Source: Margaritifera margaritifera (taxonomy: Eukaryota > Mollusca > Bivalvia > Unionida > Margaritiferidae). Taken from it: a stretch of DNA of 64,000 nt. The translations under genes and the position numbers were made by a program. Under the pieces are notes generated by a model. It made no database searches, was not told the DNA's origin, and saw only the letters and a list, made by a program, of their open reading frames with translations. Positions 1-10,424 of this stretch are shown one piece after another. Position 1 is the first letter of the stretch; the number at the start of each line of letters is the position of its first letter. Location: contig JAQPZY010001628.1 in the NCBI GenBank assembly GCA_029931535.1, positions 2,872,501 through 2,936,500 of the forward strand. The letters run 5' to 3'.

Positions 1-407
1 TTTGATATACGATTTTAATTTCTATCAGAGCACATGTTCTAATACAAACAATCTGGAGCGTAATATTTAGTTAAAACACTAAAAGAACTGGTAAAACTCT
101 GAACCAATATAGTTAAGAATGATGTCCACGTTTTACATTTCATAATAAAATTAAAATAAACTTTTTCTTCACAAAAATAAGGAAAGGTATTTGGCAAAGA
201 TTCAAGCATAAGAGAAAGCCAATATAGTTCTATATGCTGAATCAGATATAATATATAAAACCCCATACTACAAAATCCTGTGTTTAAAATAACACATGTA
301 TAGACAATAGTTCAATCCAATTTATAAAGAACACCTTCTACAATACATTAGGTAAAGCAGAAGGTTGTACTAACAGGACTGCTCTTTGCCATACTTTGTG
401 TTTTAAC

Positions 408-444
<37 letters not shown>

Positions 445-1520
445 CAAATACGAAAAAATGTTTTGGATATTTGTTGTTTTAATTCATTGCATTTTAAATA
501 TTGGACGGCTTTCGAATTGATCCTCAGGTTGCAAAATATAATGAGGCAGAACGTATTTGTTTAAGTCTACCTTTTGAAAGAATCAGAGTGGTTTGTTGTT
601 TTGTTATTATTAGGACATCTGATCAAAAGGCAATGGCCGCTAATGCCAATCAAAAATATAATATCAGAGTTGGTATTCAAAAGTGTGTTTTTTTACCATA
701 GGTATTTTATTTTCAACTTTTATTGGTAGCCTTGTCAATTGTAAAACAATTGCTTTCAAAGGGTTTTTATTATATGGTTTTAATTATATATGAAACATAT
801 CAATGGTCATAAAATAAGAGTGTAGAAAATGTAGAAAACATTAAGAAGCACACAGAACAGGTACTCAATATACAACAATGAAGAGCACATACATTATATG
901 TAACGTCTAAAAACGTTGGTTACAAAATAAAAATAAAAATAAAAAAAGCCAAGAAGACTCATCTAACATCACATAGAACAAATACAAAACAGAGACATGT
1001 TAGACATCTCTATATCGTAATTATTATCTTATACTGAATATTAAAAAGCGGGTATTAGGCTTCATGGGTAGTCTTGAAGAAGAACAGTTATGACAGTTTA
1101 CTGTCTTTCTGTACTCTCAAACCTCTTGCACATGTCCATAATAATATAAAAATCTTGTCTGATAATTTATATATATTATAGTTGCAGAGTGGTAATTTTA
1201 GAAACTTCAATCTTCAGACATGGTTCTGATTTTATTCATACTGAATAAACCATGACACAGTAATTTAATCACAAATCTCCTTAAAGATAAATGGCAACCC
1301 ATACCACCGGCGTCTTGATATATACTATATATATCTCGTTCACGCAAGGTTCGAGACTATTACAGCCCAACCGCCATATTGCTTATTCGCGGAGTACCGC
1401 GTCCAACAACTCATTCGGGATGTCCTCGGCCTTTTCAGTCAAGTCTAGAAATAAACCTCGCACGTAATTCGCCGTCTTTGTGAACTATATTGGAAACTAC
1501 TTTTGTTTACATGGCACGAT
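1..1520. other. Non-coding AT-rich stretch with possible upstream promoter
   Basis: No convincing exon was found. A 30-base A run lies at 413-442. The last 200 bases (about 1310-1510) are richer in CpG than their surroundings. They contain a CCGCCATATTG motif near 1370, which on the other strand reads as a YY1-type ATGGCGG site. This suggests a TATA-less promoter just before the candidate first exon at 1521. The promoter idea is an inference from base composition and one motif. Confidence 0.3.
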
Positions 1521-1593
1521 ATGGCGACTGAAGGAGACAAAGTCAAAATCGGAACATTGTTGGCCTTTTCCGTCGCAACCAAACTCATCAAAT
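1521..1593 (+). CDS. Candidate first coding exon of an unrecognised gene
   Basis: An ATG in good context (gatATGGcg) opens a short frame beginning MATEGDKVKIGTLLAF and running 24 codons, then one base, to a consensus-like donor gtatgt at 1594. The residues KIGTLLAFSVATKLI would make a short hydrophobic stretch. A small upstream ORF starts at 1511 in another frame and stops after six codons. The CpG-richer sequence and YY1-like motif upstream fit a housekeeping-type promoter. No family was recognised and no second exon with matching phase was found, so this may be chance. Confidence 0.22.
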
Positions 1594-2258
1594 GTATGTA
1601 TATTTCTACAACCATATCTGAGGTCATGTTTCGACTTGAGGGAAATGGCTGAGCGATGTTCCAATTGCAGTTAGCTATCAACCACCATCTTTGAACAAAG
1701 TACAACTTTTCGTACTTTCAACCATTATGCACGACCCTGATATGAACTACCAACCAATCAATGCAGTTGAAAAGATGTGTGTGTGTGTGTGGGGGGGGGG
1801 GGGGGCGAGGGATTTTCCAAACTAGCTGTTGCGTGAATAACGTCACTGTTGTATGAATGAGGTCATCAAGTAACCCAACGGGACACAGAGTTTTACTAGA
1901 TACCGGCCTATGGATATTAGCTTACCAAGTTTGGCTGGGTACCAGAGAATACTGCTTATTTATAAGGAATTCTTTATAAATTTATTCCCTTAAGATTTAC
2001 TTCTCTTGCAAATTCTTTTAGCATTATGTTCTTGTTAAGAACAGTTTGCTGTCAATACTTTCGTTTTATTGCTATGAAAGGAAAGTAGTATTCTTTGCAC
2101 TGAACCTTACAAATAACAATTTCGATATTTTTCCCTTTAAAAAAAATGTCAGATTTACTACTGTTTTATGTCGTCATTTGTTGCCAGACTTTCCTATAAC
2201 TGCGACATCGACCAATGAAAACGTAGTTTCGTCGTTTGCATACTTCCAAGATCTGTGA
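1594..2258. other. Non-coding stretch
   Basis: It contains a short GT repeat followed by a long G run (about 1778-1806) and scattered ACGTCA half-sites (1840). No exon, RNA gene or transposon end was recognised. Confidence 0.4.
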
Positions 2259-2790
2259 TGACGTAACAGTCAACGCGCCTGAAAATACGTCACAGCAAGT
2301 CACTAAAGCGGGATCTGCATATTTTCAACCACATTTTAAAAGAAGACCATCATTTATGATATAACTGCATTTATAAATTGGTTTTATTTTCATTTATTTC
2401 CTTACGTATTGTTCACAAATAACTAATTCATCATCGTTCCTGAGAAGTAGTGAGAAATAAAATATTAGCAAATGACGGAACAGAGACTGGTGCAGTTGCA
2501 ACAGCGTGACGCATGGTTCTGACGTCAAAGTCCTCGCGTGACATTTCTTCCCACTTGACTAATGAAATCAATTGTTTCATCAAGTATTGTTGTGTCACGT
2601 ATTCTAGCGACAGTGTCATAACACATGCAGTCTGTAATACATGCTGACGACTGGGCAGACGCAGTTCGTTTCTTATGCATACATATGTAACAGTTGCTCT
2701 GATTGGATAGATGCAAAAACGTTATCAATTGTTGACGTCATAATGTTTACCATTACGTCATATATACCGAGGTTTAAATATATAGGGAAA
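2259..2790. promoter_or_regulatory. Cluster of CRE/ATF-like sites with TATA-like element
   Basis: Two perfect palindromic TGACGTCA octamers lie at 2520-2527 and 2733-2740. Near-matches are TGACGTAA at 2259-2266, TACGTCA at 2286-2292, TGACGCAT at 2507-2514 and TTACGTCA at 2753-2760. The last is followed directly by TATATA (2761) and a TTTAAATATATAGGG tract (2773-2787); an ATTGG (reverse CCAAT) sits at 2702. Such clustering is typical of cAMP/CREB-ATF responsive promoters in animals. No transcript start or first exon could be tied to it, so the role is inferred. Confidence 0.35.
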
Positions 2791-2970
2791 GACCTAGCAA
2801 AAGGAAACAACATTGCAATACTGGTCAACATTACTAAATAAATAAATAAAATCGCTATATTCAGAGTTCAAGAAAATGAGAAAGAAATCCTTTCACGGTA
2901 ATCTGTAACCTGGGTACAGTCGTCGATATATGTTTGAATTGCCAATATAGAGAGGATATTTGCTTGAAAC

Positions 2971-3094
2971 GAGTGAATAACGGATATATTTCATCGAGTG
3001 GGTGAAAAACTCAGTATTTTCACGAGTGGCGAAGCCACGAGTGAAAATACTTAAGTTTTTCACCCACGAGATGAAATATATCCGTTATTCACTC
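2971..3094. repeat. 124 bp near-perfect palindrome
   Basis: The left arm begins GAGTGAATAACGGATATAT and the right arm ends ATATATCCGTTATTCACTC. The arms meet at GAGTGGCGAAGCCACGAGTG near 3033. Parts of this sequence recur after the third tRNA-like element (6051-6118). A single degenerate GTGGCGAAGCC core is seen at 56290, so this is a dispersed family and not a local hairpin only. Confidence 0.75.
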
Positions 3095-3113
3095 GGAGAA
3101 AGCAAATATTCTT

Positions 3114-3509
3114 TTTATTTTATGCTCAAGCGTATTGTCTAGCAATTTGTATAACACACTGAAATAACTGATTTCTTACTGCATCCCGCGCGATAATGTC
3201 AGCGGTTTGCCGTTTATGTTTTGCTCTGTTTTGTGTATATTTGCACATAAAATATCAGTAGTTACATAATGCTTCTTCCCAATTCAAGGTAAAATATCAG
3301 ATAAAAAGAAAATGAAAAAAAAAAAAAATTATGTTTTTTCCTGGATTTGAACCCGGTTCGTCGGGATACGAAGTGGCCATCTATATCACTACACCACGCG
3401 AACTATTGACTGCTAGTGAAAAAATATCATAGTATTTTTTCACTGCAGTGAAATATCACAATTATATCGCTCGGAAAATCCAGTATTTCACTGCCTAGCA
3501 TAAAATAAA
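3114..3509 (-). mobile_element. tRNA-like short element, copy 1
   Basis: It is bounded by TTTATTTTATGCT at 3114 and its inverse AGCATAAAATAAA at 3497-3509. On the minus strand it carries an internal pol III promoter: an A-box-like TGGTGTAGTGA (3386-3396) and a perfect B box GGTTCAAATCC (3343-3353, read in reverse). The rest of the tRNA does not fold into a canonical acceptor stem, so this is a tRNA-derived mobile unit and not a working tRNA. It is nearly identical to copy 2 but inverted. Confidence 0.65.
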
Positions 3510-3559
3510 TGATAATCTATTTTCGACGGATTATCAGCGTGGAAATAAAAAGAAAAGAA

Positions 3560-3957
3560 TTTATTTTATGCTAGGCAGAGAAATACTGGATTTTCCGAGC
3601 GATATAATTGTGATATTTCACTGCAGTGAAAAAATACCATGATATTTTTTCACTAACAGTCAATAGCTCGCGTGGTGTAGTGGTATAGATGGCCACTTCG
3701 TATCCCGTCGAACCAGGTTCAAATCCAGTAAAAAACATAATTTTTTTTTAAAATTTCATTTTCTTTTTATCTGATATTTTACCTTGAATTGGGAAGAAGC
3801 ATTATGTAACTACTGATATTTTATGTGCAAATATACACAAAACAGAGCAAAACATAAACGGCAAACCGCTGACATTATCGCGCGGGATGCAGTAAGAAAT
3901 CAGTTACTTCAGTGTGTTATACAAATTGCTAGACAATACGCTTGAGCATAAAATAAA
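3560..3957 (+). mobile_element. tRNA-like short element, copy 2
   Basis: It has the same termini as copy 1. The A box TGGTGTAGTGG is at 3673-3683 and the B box GGTTCAAATCC at 3716-3726, followed by an A/T-rich tract and the conserved tail. By eye it differs from copy 1 at only a few positions and in the length of the A run, implying a recent inverted duplication or gene conversion between the arms. Confidence 0.65.
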
Positions 3958-4051
3958 AAGAATATTTGCTTTTATTCACTCGTTTCAAGCAAATATCCTC
4001 TCTTTCTTTTTATTTCCACGCTGATAATCCGTCGAAAATAGATTATCATTA

Positions 4052-5661
4052 ATTAATGGCACCCTATTGAGATTGTGGCGATATCGACGCCTGGTGACAT
4101 GAGAGGTGTTTCCCATGATGATTAATCCTAATAGCCAATTTACACATGACGTTTACCTAATCCAAAAATAGGCAAGGATGCGGTCTATACTGGGACAACT
4201 TAATCAGAGTTATCGAACGTGAAATTACTTCATGTAATCCGAGTAGTAAAGGTGGCGCTCTACAGATTCGTATTTTGCACAGAGGTTAGATTTGTAAAGA
4301 AAAAGAATTTCCCAGGCTTTCCTCGCTGGTTATTCTGAATATTTAAAAAAGACCTTGTATATCTTAGGAATTGTTAAAAGAAATTTTAATTCCCTCTATT
4401 TTTATGTATAATTGATGGGTGTAATTTGGGTTATAGAGTATACAGCTTGGCCTTACTTCAGATGTGCACCTATAAAAAAAACTGCTAGCTTCGCTTGGTC
4501 ATTTTCACTTCCTGGACTTCAAAGATAAATTATAAAAAAACGAGCCGATAACTTTGTTTACATTTGATATGTTTTGTAATTCATTTATTGCACTTTCAGA
4601 CGCTGGTATTGTCTCTCTGGGAAATTCGTTTTCCCTATTTTAATAACTGCTAAAGTTAGTGTACTTTGGACAAATTCAGGCTGATTTTTCGGGGGGGGGG
4701 GGGGTTTTGGTCAGCTGTGTGCTTAGACCATGTACAGTTTCGACAAGTACAATATGTAAAGAAATTTCAGTCACAGTACATGAAAGTAGCATAGAGGTGT
4801 GCCAACATTCTCTCCATTATACATGTTGCAAATGCAAACAAATTCACCTTACACCTACACGTAATATATGTAGAACGCCACCAAAGCCGAGGGCGCTGGG
4901 CTCAATTTTCGCATGTTCCCAGGCCGTTAATCGTTTTATTTAACAAAATTGACCGGACCGTAACCCATGTTGACAGTCTGTGTTATATGAGAAATGTATT
5001 CCTCTTTTATACGAAGAGTGCCCAAGGGGAGTAAATCTTGCAGGAGTACATTTATAAGGACTTCCTTGTAAAACGAATATGGCGGACCGGCTGTAATAGC
5101 ACCTTTCAGTATGCGAGAACGAAATATGTATAGTATTTAGCACACGAGTTAAACGCGTACTGTCTCTGTTAGTATCCAGGTTTTCGACTAGTTTAAAACG
5201 TTTTTACATATATGAACCACAATTAATATTATCGTGCTCCGTTCTTGTACATATTGTTTCAATTTTATCATGCTGAAGTGCCTTGTTTTGGGCTTTGTGG
5301 TTACTAACAAACATTTTGAAATCTTTATTTTTATTTTGCTTCGGTTTTTTATAAAATGGTCTTAAAAATTTATTTCAGAAAATATCCCTGTAGAACTGCC
5401 TGATATATTAAACAGTACCATTACTCTTGGAAGACAGGCGATGCTCTCGCAGTCGTTTAAACTACGCCGCACAGAACACCTTTCAATTTACGTCATACCA
5501 AATAGTCTAGTGTATAAGAAATCTGACGAATACTTCTTAATATGTGTGATTTTCACAATTTATGATAAATCAATTTTGATTAATTTTCAGATAAGTGTAG
5601 TGCGAGCAACAACACTTTGAAAATACGGGATTGTATATCGAGTTAGCGCGAAGGATGCATA
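4052..5661. other. Non-coding stretch
   Basis: A G run lies at 4691-4704. ORFs here are short and unsupported. An AATATGGCGG motif at about 5078, inside CpG-containing sequence, could mark a YY1-type promoter, but no exon was found beside it. Confidence 0.35.
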
Positions 5662-6047
5662 TTTATTTTATGCTAGGCAGTGAATTACTGGATTTTCCGA
5701 GTAAAAAAATTGTGATATTTCACTGCCGTTTTTTAATAAACATTGATAACGTTATAATTAAGAAATTCCGAATTTTATGTAAGACGCTTGCGTGGTGTAA
5801 AGGTTAAGATGGCTGCTTCACACTCAGGAGAACCGGGTTCAAATCCGGGAATGGACAAATATTTTTGTTTTCATTTTATCGTTTTTATCTGATGTTTTAC
5901 CTTGAATTTGGAAGGAGCATTATGTAACTACTGATATTTTATGTGCAAATATACACAAAACAGCAGAACATAAACGATGCAGTAAGAAATCAGCTACTTC
6001 AGTGTGTTATACAAATTGCTAACCAATACGCTTGAGCATAAAATAAA
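5662..6047 (+). mobile_element. tRNA-like short element, copy 3 (diverged)
   Basis: It starts and ends like copies 1 and 2 (TTTATTTTATGCT ... AGCATAAAATAAA). The A box TGGTGTAAAGG is at 5793-5803 and the perfect B box GGTTCAAATCC at 5836-5846. The part between terminus and tRNA-like head differs from copies 1 and 2, and a ~20 bp piece of the tail is deleted, so this copy is older or a different subfamily. The flank 6051-6118 repeats part of the 2971-3094 palindrome, so that palindrome travels with the element. Confidence 0.6.
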
Positions 6048-6123
6048 AAGTATATTTGCTTGCTCCGAGTGAATAACGGATATATTTCATTTCGTGGGTG
6101 AAAAACTTAAGTATTTTACTAAA

Positions 6124-6596
6124 CGCTACGCTGTCGTACAGGTAATTGGGCAGTAATAAAGGCTATGATGTCGTACCGGTAATTGGGTATTACTAAAGGC
6201 TATGATGTCATACAGGTAATTGGGCAGTAATAAAGGCTATGATGTCGTACCGGTAATTGGGTATTACTAAAGGCTATGATGTCGTACCGGTAATTGGGCA
6301 GTAATAAAGGCTACGATGTCGTACAGGTAATTGGGTATTACTAAAGGCTATGATGTCGTACCGGTAATTGGGTATTACTAAAGGCTACGATGTCGTACCG
6401 GTAATTGGGCATTACTAAAGGCTACGATGTCGTACCGGTAATTGGGTATTACTAAAGGCTACGATGTCGTACAGGTAATTGGGCAGTAATAAAGGCTATG
6501 ATGTCGTACCGGTAATTGGGTATTACTAAAGGCTACGATGTCGTACCGGTAATTGGGTATTACTAAAGGCAACGATGTCGCACAGGTAATTGGGTA
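6124..6596. repeat. 37 bp minisatellite, about 13 copies
   Basis: Each unit contains GATGTCGTACCGGTAATTGG followed by a short TATTACTAAAGGCT-type tail. Variants swap CAGG for CCGG and CAGTAATAAAGG for TATTACTAAAGG. It directly follows the tRNA-like element flank. Confidence 0.9.
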
Positions 6597-9500
6597 TGTG
6601 AACTGGGATACGAAATAGTCTTTACCCAAAGCCAACATCGCTACTGTTTTTGTATCATGCTTTAATTTCACACTTTATTAAGAGTAACAATATTATTTGG
6701 AAAGTAGGTTGAATAATTTTTTCGCAACTTTGAATAAATTTTGATAAACAAATTCACGCAATGATGCCTGTCATGATGTCAAATCACTTCTTGACAGTCA
6801 GTGTTGGATTGCGTCAAAGCGTCAAATGTATTGCTGGTTATGATAGGGATTCAAGGTCATGAAGAAATAAGCCAATTAAAGTTGCCGATTTCTTTGAAAG
6901 GTACTCATGAAAGATACTTTGAACATACATCTGCCTTAAAGTTATCTTTTGTTTTATTATTGCTTTAATTCGACTTGTCTTAAAATTTTAATAACGTAAG
7001 CAACCGGTTCTTAAAGGCAGAACTTGTTATTCAGCGTCACTAAATCAATCAGAAATCCGGTAACATTCAAAGCAAGAGCTCAGTAGTCTATGTAATAGAT
7101 ACGTGTCATAGGGGTCACAGAATATATCACATACACTGGTGTGGATAGGGAAATTCCATCAGCGGGTCAGAATTTGAAGGCAGGAACGCAGGTGGGATTT
7201 CCCTGTTCCACACCAGTTCAAATAATGGATTAATTTGATCTCATTTATAAATAGAACCAGTAGTTGAAAACAAGGTGGCAGGCAGAGAATACAGTACATT
7301 TTCAGAAGAAAAAGAAAAGAATTATGTCATTAGAAAGACCATATACAGTTTGGTTTACAACGAACACTTCCTTGTAAACAACAATTCATATAGCAGTAAA
7401 ACCTGTCTTTTTCAATACTGAAAGTTTTGCAGACGTCAATGACAACATCAAGTGCACTGATGTGGAATAGATGTTTCCCACATGGCTGTCTCACATGGGT
7501 TAACTATGTCATACATAGGAATCAGAGAATTTTATATCTAACACGAACACATTTATGCAGAAAACTACGTAAGTGTTTTCTTTCGAGCCGGCAGAAAGAA
7601 TGAGTTTGATATGATGTAAGAATACGCAGAGGACGTCAGACTGAGGCATGTTCCTACGCCATATCAAACGAATTCTTCCTCCAGCCCCCCACCCCCACCC
7701 CCTACCCCAACTTGGAACAAACATGTGGTTTTGTATATTACATTTTCTTCTTTTTACACTTTCCACATATTCTTCAATCACGATTATAAATAGAAGCCAC
7801 ATCATATACTATATTGGATTTTAAAAAAAAGTTCTGTGGAATTCATCTAAAACTATCCACGTGTGGGCGGAAAAGAAAACACCCTAGTCCGTTAAGTCAG
7901 CCCCCCCCCCCCCCTCCTATCCCAACCTGTGCTGATACTGATGGACGGTTTTTGGGTCTGTTGTCGCCTATTCATTAAATCGCGCAATTTATGCAGACAA
8001 ATGTGTCCGCAACACTTAGGTGTACATTTTAGACACTTACCGGCATTTATCGCGGCTCTTGAGTTACAGTTTGCTGAAGGGTCCTTGCGGCGATATGTAC
8101 AGAATATTTCCGGATCAAATTCTGTGTTTGACAACTTGTAAATCCATGTGAAATAACACAAACCTACCTCCTGTGGCCATTTCTAAGTTCGTGACTACAT
8201 ATTGCTGTTCCATCAGATACAGCAACCAATCCGATGCGACTTCCGCTCATTCGCTCATTCAAAGATTTCGTTGCTTTGGTCATGTAGCTCGACTCGAGCA
8301 TCCCTGATTTTGTCAGAGAACGTATACAGATCCCTGTGCAGAACATTTATATTGACGTTACAAAATACAGTTCTTGTCACCGTGAATTCTGCCCCTGTAT
8401 GGAGAATTGTACAGTCGCTGCTCACAAATGACGCACATGACTGAAGCTACGCTCGCTTCTCGTAGTTTTCTTCTTCTTCATATTATAATACTGTTCACAA
8501 AATATTGTATGCACATAAGGAAATGTTAGATTACGCTATACGATGATCAAGCAATCTATGTGGTGCAAGAACACTTGAAACTGTGACAAGGTGGTCTTAG
8601 TGTTGATTTGCATCGCAAGTGTTTTTCTATCATGTTTGACTTCCGCACTGTATAGCAAAAATGAAAGTCGTAAATATAGATCAACGCAACGCTTCTCACT
8701 TTAAAAACAGGAAAATTCCTTGACGTTTACCAAATAAATGATTATGGTAAAACCTCTGATTTCAAATATTGTATGTTTTATGACAACGTCAAAGCGTCCC
8801 ATCTTATCAGCCAGCCCAGGAGTGGAATGCACATTTATTTGAAGAGAGAATCATATTGATCATATTATTATTTACGACGATAAGGAAACTGTTTCTCAAA
8901 CAATACAGTGTTTTGATAGTTTTTAAAAGCATACGCGTCCCTTCTCCTGTCCCCAACAGCAAATTAGGCAAACCGACTTGATTGACAGTCGTTATATCGA
9001 CACAAAAGACCGCGTTCTACGTAGGAAGCATGGTTCTGTTTCTAATGTGCGTGGTTTACTTATATTTAGATGAAAACATCGCGAAAATTTCTCCAGTAAC
9101 TAACTCTAACAGTTATATTTTGCAGAGTAAACTTCAAGACAGTCATCGCTCGCACTCCTTCGGATTCGATCAATTCCATGTCCGTTTGTTTAACAACGGA
9201 GTCATATTGAGACTAGTTCTATAACTTAGCCTTAATCTTCTGTTTCGTCATGCATGAAAACAGTCTAGAATCAAATTCTAGTAACGTACGATAGAGAAAC
9301 AAGGCGAGCTGGCATTCAAATTACATTCTTTACGTCACTTATATTATGTATTTTTTTTGTGAAGGTTCTGTTGTCCAAGTTTAATTTGTGTGTAATTTAT
9401 ATAGTTTACATTAATGGTGCATGAAAGAAAAGCACATAATCGAAAGTACAATTCAAGCATGTCAGTTATATACACCCTTCCATTGTTCTTAAACAATTAT

Positions 9501-10351
9501 TTATTCAAATTGAAAATAACAACTTCCAACCTTAACAACAAGAGCGCCTAGCTATTTGGGGCAGGAAAATGGACCCCGAATTTGGTTAGAAGTATAATTT
9601 TTTAGAAAACGACGTCTAAGTCTAACGCAGCAGAAGGTTCTGTACAAATCAGCGCCAGTTTTGCAAGACACTGTGGATAAAACTGGTACTGTGTTATACT
9701 TTGACCTGTTCAACCTTATATGAACACAATTGTTAATTGCAGGATCAAACTGTCTCATACTACTGAACGGAGTTAGTAGGATTGATAAGCTCTTCATGGA
9801 GATTAATGTGCAGGATACAATGGGTTCGCCAAACATGCCGTCTGCAACATTTACTTTCTTTCCAATAACAAAGAGTGGGAAAAGGTTGCACTGTTTATAG
9901 TCCTATTTCTACTAATATTATTTTCCCGCCATTACACGTTTGCTTCATTTCTATTTTTGTCGCATTTGAAGGAGTTCATCAGCTTGTGCTATTGTTTTTT
10001 TTAAACTAGGTGGAAGCGAGGAAATAAGAAGACAAAACTGAAAAAAGCTTTACCGACAGTGTAGTGGATTTTAATATAACTTCCACGTATTTCTACTTCC
10101 GCTTGATAGATGTAGCGCGTCATACGGTCAAATGGAAGGGTTAAAGTACCTAATCGTTTTTTGTGAAAACTGCTCACATAAAAAAGATGAACTATTTACG
10201 TTATCACACGTTTTTGAAGCCATGCCATACCATTTTACGTCACACTTTATAGTTAGCTACGTCAGAACAAAGCATGTGAGGTGTTTACAGTTAAATCACG
10301 TGAATTTTCATTTATTACATATCTAAATCTCACACTTTTTTTTATATGGAA
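6597..10351. other. Long non-coding stretch
   Basis: No conserved exon was recognised. A minus-strand cysteine-bearing ORF (7892-8161) runs next to two donor-like sites (gtaagt near 8070, gtaggt near 8177), and local CpG content is raised at 7900-8450. It could be a first exon of an unrecognised minus-strand gene, but the evidence is weak. A C run lies at 7901-7914. Confidence 0.3.
7135..7217. repeat. 83 bp hairpin-forming element
   Basis: ACTGGTGTGGATAGGGAAAT (from 7135) pairs with the inverse sequence ending CCACACCAGT at 7217, giving a stem of about 23 bp with one bulge and a ~37 base loop. It may be a small MITE remnant; no target duplication was identified. Confidence 0.6.
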
Positions 10352-10424
10352 GCCGCCGTAGCTCAGTTGGTTAGAGCATCGGACTCCTAATCAAAGGGTC
10401 GCGGGTTCGATCCCCGTATCCTTG
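10352..10424 (+). tRNA. tRNA-like sequence, probably pseudogene or SINE head
   Basis: GCCGCCGTAGCTCAGTTGG has a perfect A box (TAGCTCAGTTG, 10359-10369) and D-arm. GGTTCGATCC (10404-10413) is a perfect B box inside a T arm with a 5 bp stem. The anticodon loop would read CTCCTAA, giving a CCT (Arg) anticodon. However, the anticodon stem has two mismatches and the 3' acceptor strand ATCCTTG does not pair with the 5' GCCGCCG. A functional tRNA is therefore unlikely. Confidence 0.45.

Larger units (their letters stand above)
2949..4051. mobile_element. Composite palindromic element built around two facing tRNA-like units
   Basis: A 32 bp perfect inverted repeat bounds the block: the sequence starting AGAGAGGATATTTGCTTG at 2949-2980 is the exact reverse complement of 3972-4003. 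Inside are a 124 bp palindrome (2971-3094), a minus-oriented tRNA-like element (3114-3509), a ~50 bp spacer (3510-3559) and a plus-oriented copy (3560-3957). The spacer appears again, reverse-complemented, just outside at about 4006-4051. The order of nested inverted pieces suggests fold-back or template-switch duplication of one unit. There is no coding capacity. Confidence 0.7.

Noticed and set aside
1445..1705. 86-codon minus ORF
   Set aside because: It overlaps the better-supported plus-strand candidate exon and has no donor, motif or family resemblance.
2949..4003. Bacterial-type insertion sequence or integron site
   Set aside because: There is no transposase ORF. Pol III boxes and the eukaryotic context fit a tRNA-derived short element.
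7892..8161. Cysteine-rich minus-strand ORF as a secreted peptide or toxin-like gene
   Set aside because: There is no signal peptide and no spaced cysteine framework of a known family, and the tail is a poly-C translation. A weak first-exon possibility is only mentioned in the gap entry.
10352..10424. Functional tRNA-Arg(CCT)
   Set aside because: A and B boxes are intact, but the acceptor stem does not pair and the anticodon stem has two mismatches. It is kept only as tRNA-like.
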